Source: Cyrtodaria siliqua (Eukaryota > Mollusca > Bivalvia > Adapedonta > Hiatellidae). From it: DNA of 64,000 nt. Positions 46,953 to 58,280 of this stretch are shown here, one piece after another. Every line of letters begins with the position of its first letter. Within the stretch, counting starts at the first letter, position 1. The position numbers and the translations under genes are program-made. The stretch spans positions 279,133 through 343,132 of the forward strand of contig JAWPHD010001233.1 of assembly GCA_037043455.1 (NCBI GenBank), given 5' to 3'. The notes beneath the pieces were generated by a model that searched no databases, was not told the origin of the DNA, and saw only the letters and a program-made list of their open reading frames with translations.

Positions 46953-47025
46953 TATATAGCCCAGTTGTAAGAGCACTAGGCCCACAAGCGGAAGGTCGTG
47001 TGTTCAAACTCCGCCTGATGCTGGT
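46953..47025 (+). mobile_element. tRNA-like SINE head fragment
   Basis: ATAGCCCAGTTGTAAGAGCA (A-box-like), CCCACAAGC (anticodon-loop-like) and GTGTTCAAACTCC (B-box-like) are spaced as in a tRNA. Arms do not pair well enough for a real tRNA gene, so I call it a SINE or tRNA pseudogene. Confidence 0.5.
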
Positions 47026-47190
47026 CTCTCCATTTCATGTTTCATCAGTTCATTAGTCAGCTTTCAACACCATTCGGCAAAAATCCACTTTCTTGGCCCA
47101 CAAATGTGCTTCGGGAGTAGTTAATACCTCACTGCCTGTCTTCTGCTCATGTTTGGCCGACGTTCATTGAAAGAGAGATAACCTCAATAC

Positions 47191-48050
47191 ACATTTAAAT
47201 ATACATACAGGCGAGAGGCCATTCCAGTGTGCGTCATGTGGCATGTCATTTACACAATCAGGAACTCTGAAGACGCATATGAGTGTACATACTGGTGAGA
47301 AGCCGTTTGTGTGTTCAAAATGTGAAAAAGTATACGCACATCGAAGTGGTCACAAGTGTCATATGGTGGTACACACTGGTGTAAGATATACATGTCGGGT
47401 GTGTCAGAAGGTATTAGGAACAACAACAACATTGCGACTTCATATGCATATACACACTGGAGTGGAGCTAATTACATGCAATGCATGTCAAAAGACGTTC
47501 GGTGACAAAAGAAGTTTTAAGATACATATGGTCGTACATACTGGCAAAAAGCCTTTCAAGTGTACACAATTTGACCGGGAATTTGCCCAACGAGGAAGCC
47601 TGAAGGAACATACGAAAATACACACTGGTGAGAAGCCTTTCATGTGTACAGTATGTGACCGCGCCTTTCCCCAACGAAGAACCCTGAAGGAACATATGAT
47701 GATTCATACTGGTGAGAAGCCGTTCAAGTGTACACAATGTGAGATGGGATTTACCCGACGAGGATACCTGAAGGAACATACTAACATACATGCTGGTGAG
47801 AAGCCGTTCAAGTGTACACTATGTAACATGACATTTGCATACCGACGAAATCTCAAGAGACCTATCATGGTACATACTGCTGACAAAAGATATACATGTC
47901 AGGTATGTGGATATGTTTTGGAAGAGCATCATCATTACAACGTCATTTGCATTTACACGCTGGTGATACTTCACGTAATATCATTGACTGACATGACAAA
48001 TCTCAAGACACATGTGTGAACACACTGGTGGACAGCCGGTCAGATGTACA
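47191..48050 (+). pseudogene. C2H2 zinc-finger gene, decaying copy
   Basis: The frame is open from about 47171 (RDNLNTHLNIHTGERPF) to a stop at 48017-48019. About nine fingers joined by TGEKPF-type linkers would bind DNA in the nucleus. Fingers 1, 3, 4, 6 and 7 are canonical. Finger 2 has His in place of the core Leu. Finger 5 has lost its second Cys (KCTQFDREF). Finger 8 has lost its first His (NLKRPIMVH). Finger 9 (YTCQVCGYVLEE) runs into a frameshift. Beyond the stop, HTGGQPVRC in another frame continues the finger pattern. An upstream exon with the true start is not visible; ATACATACAG at about 47210 could be an acceptor. Most likely a degenerating member of a multi-copy family. Confidence 0.7.
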
Positions 48051-48329
48051 CACGGTGGCATATCAAGCACCCGATTATGGCATCATAAGAAACACCCGAT
48101 TATGGCATCATAAGAGACACGCGTTGATCAAGAATGTCGCTTTTATTTATCACTAAACATTTCAGTTTATGTTATATATAATTTATATATACATTATGAA
48201 AATTATTCATGTTAGTGCTGAAAACCCTTTTACTTAAACAAGCGCCCGGAGCTTTAGGTATATGCATCGGGTACAGAAATCAGCAGTTTAAATGCATCAA
48301 GTTGTGTTAATTAACTTTAGGAAAAGAGT

Positions 48330-48455
48330 AAATTGGTGTCCCTAAACTATCAACGGTATAAATTGGTGTTTCTAAACTATCAAAGGTTTAAATTGGTGTC
48401 CCTAAACTACCAACGGTTTAATTTGGTGTCACTTAACTATCAACGGTATAAATTA
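48330..48455 (+). repeat. 30-bp array, about 4-5 copies
   Basis: The unit is GGTGTCCCTAAACTATCAAC plus GGTATAAATT. The 30-bp period keeps a frame (LNYQRYKLVS repeats). The frame has no other support as a gene. Confidence 0.85.
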
Positions 48456-48680
48456 AATGTAGGTTTAATGTGTATATATATGCTGTACATAAACGTACAT
48501 GTTGTAAATAATTATCTCCACCCAGTTCTACCGATACTGAGATAGCGACTCCATCTAGCTTCAAATATTTCTACATTTAAATGTCTTTATACCATAATAG
48601 CCTAAATACACACTATGCATCGTGTAATACCCGAGGGTATACACAGCATATGTTAGTTATTGTGGTATAAATACAATAAA

Positions 48681-48751
48681 GCATGAGTCTTGCACGTGTA
48701 CGGACGATAATGCTCGTGCATTATCTGCCCGTACACGTGCAAAAATCATGC
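48681..48751. repeat. 33-bp near-perfect palindrome with CACGTG in both arms
   Basis: The left arm (48681-48713) begins GCATGAGTCTTGCACGTGTA, and the right arm (48718-48751) is its near-complete inverse. The loop is TCGT. Only about three mismatches and one bulge occur. It would form a long hairpin and holds an E-box in each arm. Confidence 0.9.
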
Positions 48752-48837
48752 TCTATCCTATACATATGTTATCCATTTTTCAACTTTATTTAAAGAAATG
48801 ATATTTATGGTTTTTGTTTTTGCATTTTTTCTTGGTA

Positions 48838-49030
48838 CAGTTAAACCCGGTATATCTATTGCAGAGGTATACAAAGTGTGTTGGTACAGTGAAACCTGGT
48901 ATATCTGGTGTTGGTACAGTGAAACGTGGTATATCTATTGTAGAGGTATATAATGTGTGTTGGTGCAGTGAAATTGAGAGAGATATACAGTGAAACCTGG
49001 TATATCTGTTGCAGAGGTATATACAGTGTG
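48838..49030. repeat. Short array of GGTATATCT units
   Basis: Four imperfect copies of ACAGTGAAACCTGGTATATC with TATTGCAGAGGTATA following. Spacing is irregular, 45-65 bp. Confidence 0.7.
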
Positions 49031-50480
49031 CGGAACTCTTCTTTATACGTAACATCTTCTTGTATTAAACCGCGTGTCGTGGTCCCGGCAAAATCCTTAT
49101 ATGTTTACAGTTTGATGTACAGTTTCATATATCCGACAATGTTTGAAGTCCCAACGGACATAATTGTATACGGTCAACACTTAATTATCCGACACACTTA
49201 AATCTCGACCTTACCTGCATAAAATATGTTTTGACCGTCAAAGAGTTTTTCATACCTTTTCCAACTCAGCTACTACAGAGATAACAATGATTGCCTATAA
49301 GATGTACCCACTTATTATCAAGAACACCGTAAATAAGAATGACAAATTCTCAATCATTTCATTTCTTATATGTATTTTCGTACATCAAATAACGACACAA
49401 ATAAAAACAGTTTATGTACTTTAGTTTTTACATTTTAAATCACCCATCTGATGCTCCAAGAAAACCATGATTGGGGCTAGCTTAGGTCAAGTAGATTTCA
49501 AAAGTCCATTTGCCCTGACTGAAACGTCTGGTGCCCTGATTTGGTTAACTTTCCCCAAAATTGTTATCACCAATGAATAGGTGCCATAATTGTCAGCTGA
49601 TATTGAATACTTCGCTATTGTTTACTTTTTTGTAATTAAATAATAATGCACTTGTAATGCGATTGGTTCAACTCGTTTTATCAACCAATAAAACGTGAGC
49701 TTTCAAACTGATGAACTTTGATGAAGGGAGAGAACTGTTTTTTCAACATAAATTATACGCCTTCAAATTACGGACCGATAAAACACGATTTTTGATTGGA
49801 TTTTAGTTCGAAAAATTTGATTGTCCCTAGATTTTTTAAACTAATCCGACGGGCAACCATTTTTTTAAGAGAGACTAGCCCGGAGCACATTTTTGTATAT
49901 ATTAAAACTTGGTTTATATCTTGGCATTAATATTCTAAAGGTTTGTATAATATGCATGCGATAGTTTAATTAAATAATTTATTTAACCTGTGTGTTCATG
50001 ATTTACTCAACTCTTTGCCGATAACTATGTTATCCGACATTAAGTGCCAGCACCGAGCGATATAGCAGGTTTTACTGTATATAAATACATGCAGTTTGGC
50101 TTGCATTAATATTTTGCTTAAATCACTATCAACACTATTAAATTTACTATTTCCAAACAAAATAGCTGATTCTAATTAGTATACCGAATCTATATTACAG
50201 TTATTTCTGATGTATATTATTACAAATTATTTCAAATATTCATTTTCTGTGCCCAGAGTACAGTAGAAAATGTTGTGCAGATGCATGACTTGAATAAGTT
50301 CAAGAACCAAGAATTGTAAGTGAATGTGCCTTTGTAAGTGAATGTGCCTTTGTAAGTGATTGTAGGATGGATGGATTGACGGACGGACGGACGGATGTAT
50401 TTACAACTTCCTTCATATGAACAGAAAAGAGGAAATTTCAGGTAAAATATTGCTAAAAATGCAAATCATGTCTGGATTAT
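49031..50480. other. Noncoding; possible relic of a TIR element
   Basis: TATCCGACA words occur at about 49130, 49188 and 50032 (ATATATCCGACAATG, AATTATCCGACACAC, GTTATCCGACATTAAG), with a closing AGCAGGTTTTACTGTAT at about 50066. These resemble debris of a DNA element, but I could not pair ends. A (GGAC)n tract is at 50373-50395. Confidence 0.35.
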
Positions 50481-50489
50481 TTAATATCC

Positions 50490-51620
50490 ATTACTAGCCT
50501 TTGTTTAGTGTTGTGTGGCGGCTGTTACTGACAGTCCCATTAGCCTTTGCTTAGTGTTACTGACATTCCTATTAGCCTTTGTTTAGTGTTACTGACATTC
50601 CCATTAGACTTAACACATTCCCATTAGCCTTTTTTAGTGTTACTGACATTCCCATTAGCCTTTGTTTAGTGTTTTTGGCATTCCCATTAGCCTTTGTTTA
50701 GTGTTACTGACATTCCCATTAGCCTTTGTTTAGTGTTACTGACATTCCCATTAGCCACTGACATTCCTACTAGTCGTTGTTTAGTGTAACTGACATTCCC
50801 ATTAGCCTTTGTTTAGTGTTACTGACATTCCCATTAGCCTTTGTTTAGTGTTAATGACATTCCCATTAGCCTTTGTTTAGTGTTACTGACATTCCCATTA
50901 GCCTTTGTTTATTGTTACTGACATTCCTATTAGCCTTTGTTAAGTGTTACTGACATTCCCATTAGCCTTAATTTGTTTAGTGTTACTGACATTCCCATTA
51001 GCCACTGACATTGCTACTAGTCTTTGTTTAGTGTTACTGACATTCCCATTAGCCTTTGTTTAGTGTTACTGACATTCCCATTAGCCTTTGTTTAGTGTTA
51101 CTGACATTCCCATTAGCCTTTGTTTAGTGTTACTGACATTCCAATTAGCCTTTGTTTATTGTTACTGACATTCCAATTAGCCTTTGTTTAGTGTTACTGA
51201 CATTCCCATTGACCTTTGTTTAGTGTTACTGACATTCCTATTAGCCTTTGTTTAGTGTTACTGACATTCCCACTAGCCTTTTTGTAGTGTTACTGAAATT
51301 CCTATTAGCCTTTGTTTAGTGTTACTGACATTCCCATTAGCCTTTGTTTAGTGTTACTGACATTCCCACTAGCCTTTTTGTAGTGTTACTGACATTCCTA
51401 TTAGCCTTTGTTTAGTGTTACTGACATTCCCATTAGCCTTTGTTTAGTGTTACTGACATTCCTATTAGCCTTTATTTAGTGTTACTAAAATTCCCATTGG
51501 CCTTTGTTTAGTGATACTGACATTCCTACTGTCTTTGTTTAGTGTTACTGACATTCCCATTAGCCTTTGTTTAGTGTTATGGACATTCCCATTAGCCTTT
51601 GTTTAGCGTTGTGTGGCGGC
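50490..51620. repeat. 32-bp satellite, about 34 copies
   Basis: The unit is CATTCCCATTAGCCTTTGTT plus TAGTGTTACTGA. Both edges run into copies of a larger dispersed element (GTTGTGTGGCGGCTGT at 50510 and 51608). At 51861-51885 the same element carries a single unit-like segment (TACTGACATTCACACTAACC plus TTTGTTTAGTG), so the array looks like an internal expansion of it. Confidence 0.95.
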
Positions 51621-52130
51621 TGTTAAAGTCTCCTCGACTAAAAGTCAGTAGTGTTACTAGTGCTTGCTGATTCTTTGGTATCAATAGGCCCAATATGTGA
51701 TGCTTTCATGGAGAATACCGCTTACCTCGGTGCTAGAGGGTGTGCGAGGTGCTGAAACTTAAAATTACCTCTCATGAACAGATTTAATAAACCGAGGCTG
51801 CTACTTTTCTCTCATGTGTGTGTGTGTGTGTTGCTCACAGTGGATCTCTTTTTCAGTACGTACTGACATTCACACTAACCTTTGTTTAGTGCTGTGTGGC
51901 GGCTGTAAAATGCTGCCCGACTACAAATCATTATTGTATTACTTGTTTTGTGATCATCAACCCACCCTGTGTTGGTTTAAAGTAGACTACCGCTTAAGTT
52001 GGTGTTAGTGGGTATGATCTATGTTGAACCTTATATTACCTCTCATGAACTGACTCAATAAAACCAATTATGCTACTTTTCTCTATTTTTTTTGTGTTTT
52101 TTGCTTCCAAGCGATCCCCTTTACATTATC
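51590..52130 (+). repeat. LTR-like dispersed repeat, two units in tandem
   Basis: Same family as 121-470. CTCATGAACAGATTTAATAA at 51772 and CTCATGAACTGACTCAATAA at about 52044 begin two units ~272 bp apart. Each is followed by CTGCTACTTTTCTCT-type sequence, and the first is followed by a GCTGTGTGGCGGCTGT block. A GT microsatellite lies at 51813-51832. Confidence 0.6.
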
Positions 52131-52488
52131 TATAAGCAATAGTTGTTATATTTGTCCTGTCAATTTTAATCAAAGCTCATATATACTTGATACCAAATGT
52201 GTGTATTTCACACATTCACCTTCACCTGAACATAAAAAGACGTCGAAAAAGTGTGACGGTTTAACTGTTAAACCCTAAACACATGACGTCTTTTCAAATT
52301 TCCGTGAATGCGTATGTCAGTAATACTGTCAACAACAATGAGATGTGTAGCAAGCATTTAATTGTAAATCTAAAATAGTATTAAAATACCCAATATTTGG
52401 TTACGTAGGAGTTGGTAAATGACCTGTCCATACCTCTGACATCAGGTCCATTAACCGTTAATACGTCAATACCTCTGACGTCAGGTCC

Positions 52489-53396
52489 AAAAAAGTTTCC
52501 CTATCATATGAAATCCAACTTTAAACAAATCAAACATATATACTGATAAATATTATTCCACTTTCGTATGTTATATTAACTGTAATCTTTCGAGTCGCAC
52601 AATTCAAAATGTCAATACATTTAAATATTTGTTTACTGTACACGCTTTTATTTCAAAATAGAGAAAGATACTTTAAATTCGATAATGTCTTTATTACAGT
52701 CTATGTAATATTACTTTATCCTCCTTAAAAACAATAGAAATCACACTACGTAACCCACAGAGACCGAGTTGGTTCGTTTAAACACCGAAATGGGCGTAGT
52801 CCATCCAGGTTTTTAAATAACAACGAGCTGACAGAGTATATGTACTTCTAGTATGGGATACTTAGTGATCCTGTCTAACTATGTTATCTAATTTCTATTT
52901 ATTGGGAGTTAGAGCATGGTATAACTCTGCCCCTTATTATTCTGAATCAAGAAGTTAGTTTGTAATGTGTTTTTCCCAACCATACTACAAATGGCATTTA
53001 TTATTTACCATGGCTTCATTGGGTGCGATACAGCCATGACTTATTTATCGTAGATGGTGTAAATATACATCACTGTGTCTGGGTCCTAGTGCGAACGACA
53101 CAAGGCTTGTAGCACGGTCACTGAAATTTCCTTTGTATTGTCACATGTGTCAATCATTGAATTGAAAATACCACCTGTCAGAATAACTGGTGTACAATTA
53201 CTCGTTTATTAGTCAATAATACACAGCCACATATGTAAGATCATTAGTAGAGTAAAACGTTAAATGGAAGCAATATGCTTATGTGTTTTCTACCTTGATT
53301 ATCATTATTATTACATACGAAAGTGGAATAATATTTATCAGTATATATGTTTGATTTTTTAAAAGTTGGATTTCATATGATAGGGAAACTTTTTTT
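52489..53396. mobile_element. Foldback-type inverted repeat, ~83-bp arms
   Basis: The left arm (52489-52571), starting AAAAAAGTTTCCCTATCATA, is matched by an inverted right arm (53313-53396) ending TATGATAGGGAAACTTTTTT. I see only about three differences over some 82 bp. The 740-bp spacer has no ORF of note. High arm identity suggests a recent foldback/MITE insertion or a recent inverted duplication. Confidence 0.8.
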
Positions 53397-54590
53397 CCTA
53401 ATGTAAGCTCGTGCTAATGACATATATCCTTGTTTAAACAAACGTCAACAACATCTATTCCTGTGTACGAATGTATATGTGGGCACTCATTGTGATAGAT
53501 AATATACTTCATTTAAAAGCGTTATTCTGTTATTCTCGGTAAATTATCTACTTGGCTTTAAATAGGGTAGCCTGTATCAGGAACTCCAGATTTGCTCTTA
53601 TTCCATCATTATGCTCCGTAAAAAATCCCGGACGTGAAGATCCCGGAAATATTGCCGCATTCTACACTTTAGTAGACTGCTCTACGAAAAACGTCATTTG
53701 AGGCAATAAAACGGCAAGCTTTGAACCTTGAAAAATATGTGTTTATACAATTCAATTTTTTTGTTCCCTAGGAATTGAAGTTGTAATGCATGCAGCTTAT
53801 TGTTGGTTTAAACTTATTTTATTTCCAATATTTATACAATCTGTGAAAATGTACATAATACAAAATGTGAAAAAGGATTGGAACGAAAGCAGTTGCTTAT
53901 AGAGTTCCTTTCCTAGGTGTCATATAAATTACATATAACAATGGCGTATAAAACTGCACAGTGGACATTTTTTATAAGTGTACGATGTAATATAGCTATA
54001 CATCTAACAGTGATGAGTTATAGGGACCAAAACAAGTTTGAAAAAGAAATAATAAAGCAAAGCATTTGAATATAGTTGGATTATCTTAAAATTACACAAA
54101 AATTCAATTTAGCGGAATATTATAATAACAAATGTATAACAGACACGATAGTGGGGCAACAGTGGGGGTGACCGGCGGACACAGGACAACAGCATCATAC
54201 CCAGGAAACATATATTGTTCTCGGTACGCGGTGTAGCAGCTTTTCTTAAGTTGAAACATGTTAAAAAACGTTTGCTTGACAAAATAAACTTCTGAACAAT
54301 TTCAAATATAGTGACATTAATATCGTGTGATACCAAGAAATCACCAAGGAATCACCAAATAATATTATGTTTAGTGAGCTTATTGTTGGCTACATGATTC
54401 ACATGATTCATGTTAACCATAGACATATTCTAAAGCCATATAAGAGTCAGATATTATGAGTACATGTATTTATCTCATAAACCCCATACAAGTTAATGAT
54501 ACAGCTGGAAGTTGCTCTGTGATATCAGTTTACGTCGATATATTGTGATAAATCATTGTTCGGAACAAATAATTGTTTTGTTGTTTTTTT
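53397..54590. other. Noncoding, nothing recognised
   Basis: Unique AT-rich sequence with no motif-bearing ORF. Confidence 0.45.
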
Positions 54591-54599
54591 GTTGTTTTT

Positions 54600-54840
54600 T
54601 TCATAAAAAGTTTTAGGGGCGGCCCCTTAAAAATAGGGTCGGTCGGGCCACCGGAAACACGGGTATTTTTTTGTTTGGCCTAATGAGTATGCAAGACGCT
54701 GTTTTAACATATTGAGAAATCGAAAGAATTCAGGACTTTTGTCCATTTTTTGGGACTAGTCACACATGTTTTGGGACTAGTCACTTCTGACAGGGTGACT
54801 AGTCCCGGACTAGTGGCTAAAGAAATTATTTGTACAGCCC
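54600..54840. repeat. GACTAGTC-rich dispersed repeat
   Basis: GGGGCGGCCCCTTAAAAATA (a short palindrome-containing block) is followed by GGTCGGTCGGGCCACCGG. Then come GGGACTAGTCAC twice, GTGACTAGTCCC inverted, and CGGACTAGTGG. The arrangement looks like one end of an interspersed element. Confidence 0.5.
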
Positions 54841-54999
54841 TGGGGAGTAAAGTATACTTACTCCCTGCCTGTATATATGGTTATTTGTTTGACTGCAGAC
54901 ACTCTTCATGTACGTGATTATTCTGAATATATGCATTTGCATATCACTAGAGTTGTTATATCATTTACTGCACACTATACACTTACATATGTATTGTAA

Positions 55000-55135
55000 G
55001 ATTGCTTGCATGGGTAAATTCTTGACTGAACATGCTACGCTTGCATGACGTGTCGCCCGTATGCACATGTATTGATTACGAGTGTCTGACCGGATAAATC
55101 CTTTCTGCACACCCGATATCAATTCGCGTGTTTTT
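55000..55135 (-). pseudogene. Relic zinc finger beyond the stop of the ZnF gene
   Basis: On the minus strand, VCRKDLSGQTLVINTCAYGR (about 55112-55053) keeps the spacing of a C2H2 finger and linker with His residues lost. It is in the 3' flank of the intact zinc-finger gene and was probably once part of a longer finger array. Confidence 0.5.
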
Positions 55136-55180
55136 TTTAAAGATCTTGCTCGATTGTCTTGTTTCCTGCATACGATAATG

Positions 55181-55966
55181 TTACATGATGTAGCCTGGAT
55201 GTGTGCACGTGTGGTTTGTAAGAGTGCCTGACTGATTGAATCGAATGCTGCACACGCTACATTTAAATGGTTTCTCTCCTGTATGTTTTCGCTTGTGTTT
55301 TTTCAGATCACTGGACTGAATAAATCCTTTACTGCACACGCTACACTTATATGGTTTTTCGCCTGTATGTATGCGCATGTGTCGTTTTAGATGGCTCGAC
55401 TGGATAAATTCTTTACTGCACACGCTACACTTAAATGGTGTCTCACCTGTATGTATAAGCATGTGTCCTTTCAGATTACTCAACAGGGTAAATCCTTTAC
55501 TGCACATGCTACACTTAAATGGTGTTTCACCAGTATGTCTACGCATGTGTCCTTTTAGATGACTCGATTGAATAAATCCTTTACTGCACACGCTACATTT
55601 AAATGGTGTCTCACCTGTATGCATGAGCATGTGTCTTTTAAGATTCTCCAAGTCGGTAAATCCTTTACTGCACACGCCACACTTATATGGTTTCTCGCCT
55701 GTATGAAGACGCATGTGCTTTATTAGACTGCCTGACTGGGAAAATCCTTTGCAGCACACTATACACTCAAATGGCTTTTCGCCTGTATGTATGCGCAAGT
55801 GTATTTTAAGACAGCCTAACTTGGTAAATACTTTACTGCACACGTTACACTTATATGCTGTATCGTCTGTATGTTTGCGCATGTGTCTGTTCAGATCACT
55901 TATTTTAGTAAATGCTATGCTGCACAACATGCATTTAAACGGCCTATGTTCTGTAGATATATCCAT
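55181..55966 (-). CDS. C2H2 zinc-finger protein, nine fingers
   Basis: An intact 261-codon frame with nine consecutive C-x2-C-x12-H-x3-H fingers, from FKCMLCSIAFTKISDL to FKCSVCSIRFNQSGTL. All zinc ligands are present. Linkers alternate between the usual TGEKPY/F and the unusual TGETPF (three times). Fingers 5, 7 and 8 share FIQSS(H/D)LK helices, so they arose by recent duplication. It is expected to be a nuclear DNA-binding regulator. The start ATG (55966) is bounded by an in-frame TAA nine bases upstream. A strong acceptor-like TTTTGTTTCAG lies ~45 bp before the ATG, so this may be the coding exon after a 5' UTR intron. There are no KRAB or other extra domains. Confidence 0.85.
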   Translation of the reverse strand: MDISTEHRPFKCMLCSIAFTKISDLNRHMRKHTDDTAYKCNVCSKVFTKLGCLKIHLRIHTGEKPFECIVCCKGFSQSGSLIKHMRLHTGEKPYKCGVCSKGFTDLENLKRHMLMHTGETPFKCSVCSKGFIQSSHLKGHMRRHTGETPFKCSMCSKGFTLLSNLKGHMLIHTGETPFKCSVCSKEFIQSSHLKRHMRIHTGEKPYKCSVCSKGFIQSSDLKKHKRKHTGEKPFKCSVCSIRFNQSGTLTNHTCTHPGYIM

Positions 55967-55969
55967 CTG

Positions 55970-56264
55970 TATTTAAAGATGGAATTGCATGTTGTAATGT
56001 TGTCTTATGTGGTCTCTGAAACAAAATAAATTGATACATGTTATCCGAGTTGTTCATTTGTGAAAGGGATAGTAATGTTATAATTATTTAATGAAAGACA
56101 GACTTTCTTAAAGGGTTAAGTAACATACAGGTCATACAAAATGTCACTGCTTGCATGTCGAGCCCTGTGTTGAATAAGCCAGATGGAACTATATTTTGAT
56201 TTTACCATCACTAATGTCAATCTACTGGGACATGTGTTCCTTACGTATACTTAGTATTTAATTA
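55970..56264 (-). other. 5' flank of the zinc-finger gene
   Basis: Contains the acceptor-like TTATTTTGTTTCAG (minus strand, about 56024-56011) and nothing else recognised. Confidence 0.4.
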
Positions 56265-56800
56265 ATCCAAAGTAGGTCAAAGCGATTTGAACCTTTGCGC
56301 CTAGTGTTAGATGTACATGGGGAACATTCTGGTGAAGTTTGGTGACAACCCTGCATGAAAAGATCAAGATACGCATGCCATAGTGGAGACCGGACGTGAC
56401 CTATTTTTCGTCCTAAGTAAGTCACATCGATCCGAATTTTTTTTTGCGCCTTATGTTAGATGCAAATACGGATTATGTTGGTGGAGCTTGTTGACAATCA
56501 TGCATGGAATGAGCAAGATAAGCATGTCGTTACGTAGATCCGATGTCACCTATATTTCATCCATTGTAACTTACAGCAACCAGAAAGTGTGCACCGGATG
56601 TGGAATTCATATAATGAACATTCTGGTGGAGGTTGGTGAACATCCTTTAAGAAAGAAGCCAGATACGGATGGTGCCCGGATGTGAGTTACTAGTATATTG
56701 CGTCCAAAGTGGGTCACAGTGACCCGATAATATGATTATAGATGCATATATGGAACATTCTGGCGTGAGTTAGCGAAAACCCTTCAAGTAACGAAGAAGA
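56265..56800. repeat. ~140-bp degenerate tandem repeat, four copies
   Basis: Units begin near 56265, 56405, 56545 and 56695. They share CC(T)AAGT..GTCA.A, TTAGATG.A.AT, GGA.CATTCTGGTGGAGTT-type and GGTGA.AA.CCT blocks. This is a common class of degenerate repeat in bivalve intergenic DNA. Confidence 0.7.
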
Positions 56801-57894
56801 CATAAATAAACGAAAGTCGTACGCACGGACTAACGAACGAACATACTGACAAACACACCCGGACGCCATTGTGATCGCTATGTCGAGATCCGTAAACGGG
56901 AGCACTGTTAACGGAATACACACATTGTTAAACAGAACTGAGCACTGTTAATGGAATACACACATTCTTTATTTCGCTTAGGTTCATTTATATGAACAGC
57001 ATAAGCAAGTGTTACAAAATACATTTATATTATATTAATGAGTTAAGAATTAAAGAATCATGTGTTCCTGAATCCAAATTCATATTTGACTCTATTATTA
57101 CAATTTCGTTCCGATAATCACACACACTATCAGCCAGAATGGAGAGAAGTTTTCTCAGTACTGTAACTTATGTTGTAACAACTTGTAGTTCAAACCATTT
57201 GCATAGATATGTAAGTGTCACTAGTAATATTGGTATATGTTACACTTTATCATATATTACCATTTTCCAATTTTAAATATTGTAAAATGGTAATATATGA
57301 TATAATTATACTTTATCAGATATTACAATAACACAGCAACATATGCTACGATTTAATGAAAGCGACAGGTAACACATTATTAAAGTAAACAATATAAAAA
57401 GTCTATACCTTGTCGTTAATTGTAAGCGTTTATAGTTTGATACGATTCAAATTCTCCAAAAGTTCCATCAATCTGATTCATTAAAGAACATAGAACTAAC
57501 AGAAAAAGTTGACAATGTCAGTTTCTAAATGGCGAAATGTATACTAAGGGAGGTAACTACACTAGATTAACTAGTTAACAAATATATATTACTAAGGGAG
57601 GTAACTACCCTAACATGTTAATTTTTATTATATTATGAACATAATATAATAGTACTAGCTGCATTCCAATGAGTTATGTTGTTGAATTGGTTTTAACAGT
57701 GAACGACACATCAACGTTATATGGCACCAACAAGAATGAACGTTCGAGGCAACCCTTTCCATTTAAATCGAGGTATAAATATGCAGAATGGGCCTAGAAC
57801 ATGTTTCACCAGAACATTGCAAAGTTGATGCAAATACTATTGTAAACAGCTGCAGCCAATGCCATTGTTTTCTTCTACCACTCAAGTAGCATCT
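56801..57894. other. Noncoding; hairpin and SINE tail
   Basis: 57248-57302 is a perfect hairpin: 19-bp arms TATCATATATTACCATTTT and its inverse around a 17-nt loop. ACTAAGGGAGGTAACTAC occurs twice (about 57542 and 57591). A SINE-tail-like TTGAATTGGTTTTAACAG followed by ACACATCAACGTTATATGGC lies at about 57682-57725. Confidence 0.6.
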
Positions 57895-58280
57895 GCAACA
57901 ATACGGGGATGGTGAAGACCTTCAATGAACATGACACAAATGACAAAATGAACATGAATGTATTTGCAATATAACGTGACATTTCCATTTATACGTACAT
58001 ATTTAAATAAAACGTTTAAACTGCTAGAACGAATATTAGACTGTCCATTGGTCGAATTTGTTTCATTACAATAAATTGAAATATAACCCATTTCTACGAC
58101 GCATATAAAGTCCTTTTATAACGCTGGCAAAACACAACGAGGCATGTGTTCAATCATTGTATTAACACATATATGCTGAACCAATACATATGTTATTTAG
58201 GCTACTCGTGCGTTAAGATGTTTTGAAAAAACAATATCCGTTATCGTCATATATTGACATGATACCACGACATATTTTTG
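57895..58280. repeat. Segmental duplication, copy 1
   Basis: Same order and orientation as 59335-59680. Shared blocks: GACACAAATGACAA.ATGAAC, TAAAACGTT.AAACTGC, TTTGTTTCAT.A.AA, ATATATACGCTGAA.CAA-type, and TTATGTT.TTTAGG.TA.TCG. About 70-75% identical by eye. Confidence 0.7.

Noticed and set aside
46953..47025. Functional tRNA gene
   Set aside because: A- and B-box-like blocks are present, but the acceptor and D arms do not pair well. It reads better as a SINE head or tRNA pseudogene.
47468..47886. Minus-strand ORFs across the zinc-finger locus
   Set aside because: They are shadows of the plus-strand fingers, with the repeat pattern mirrored.
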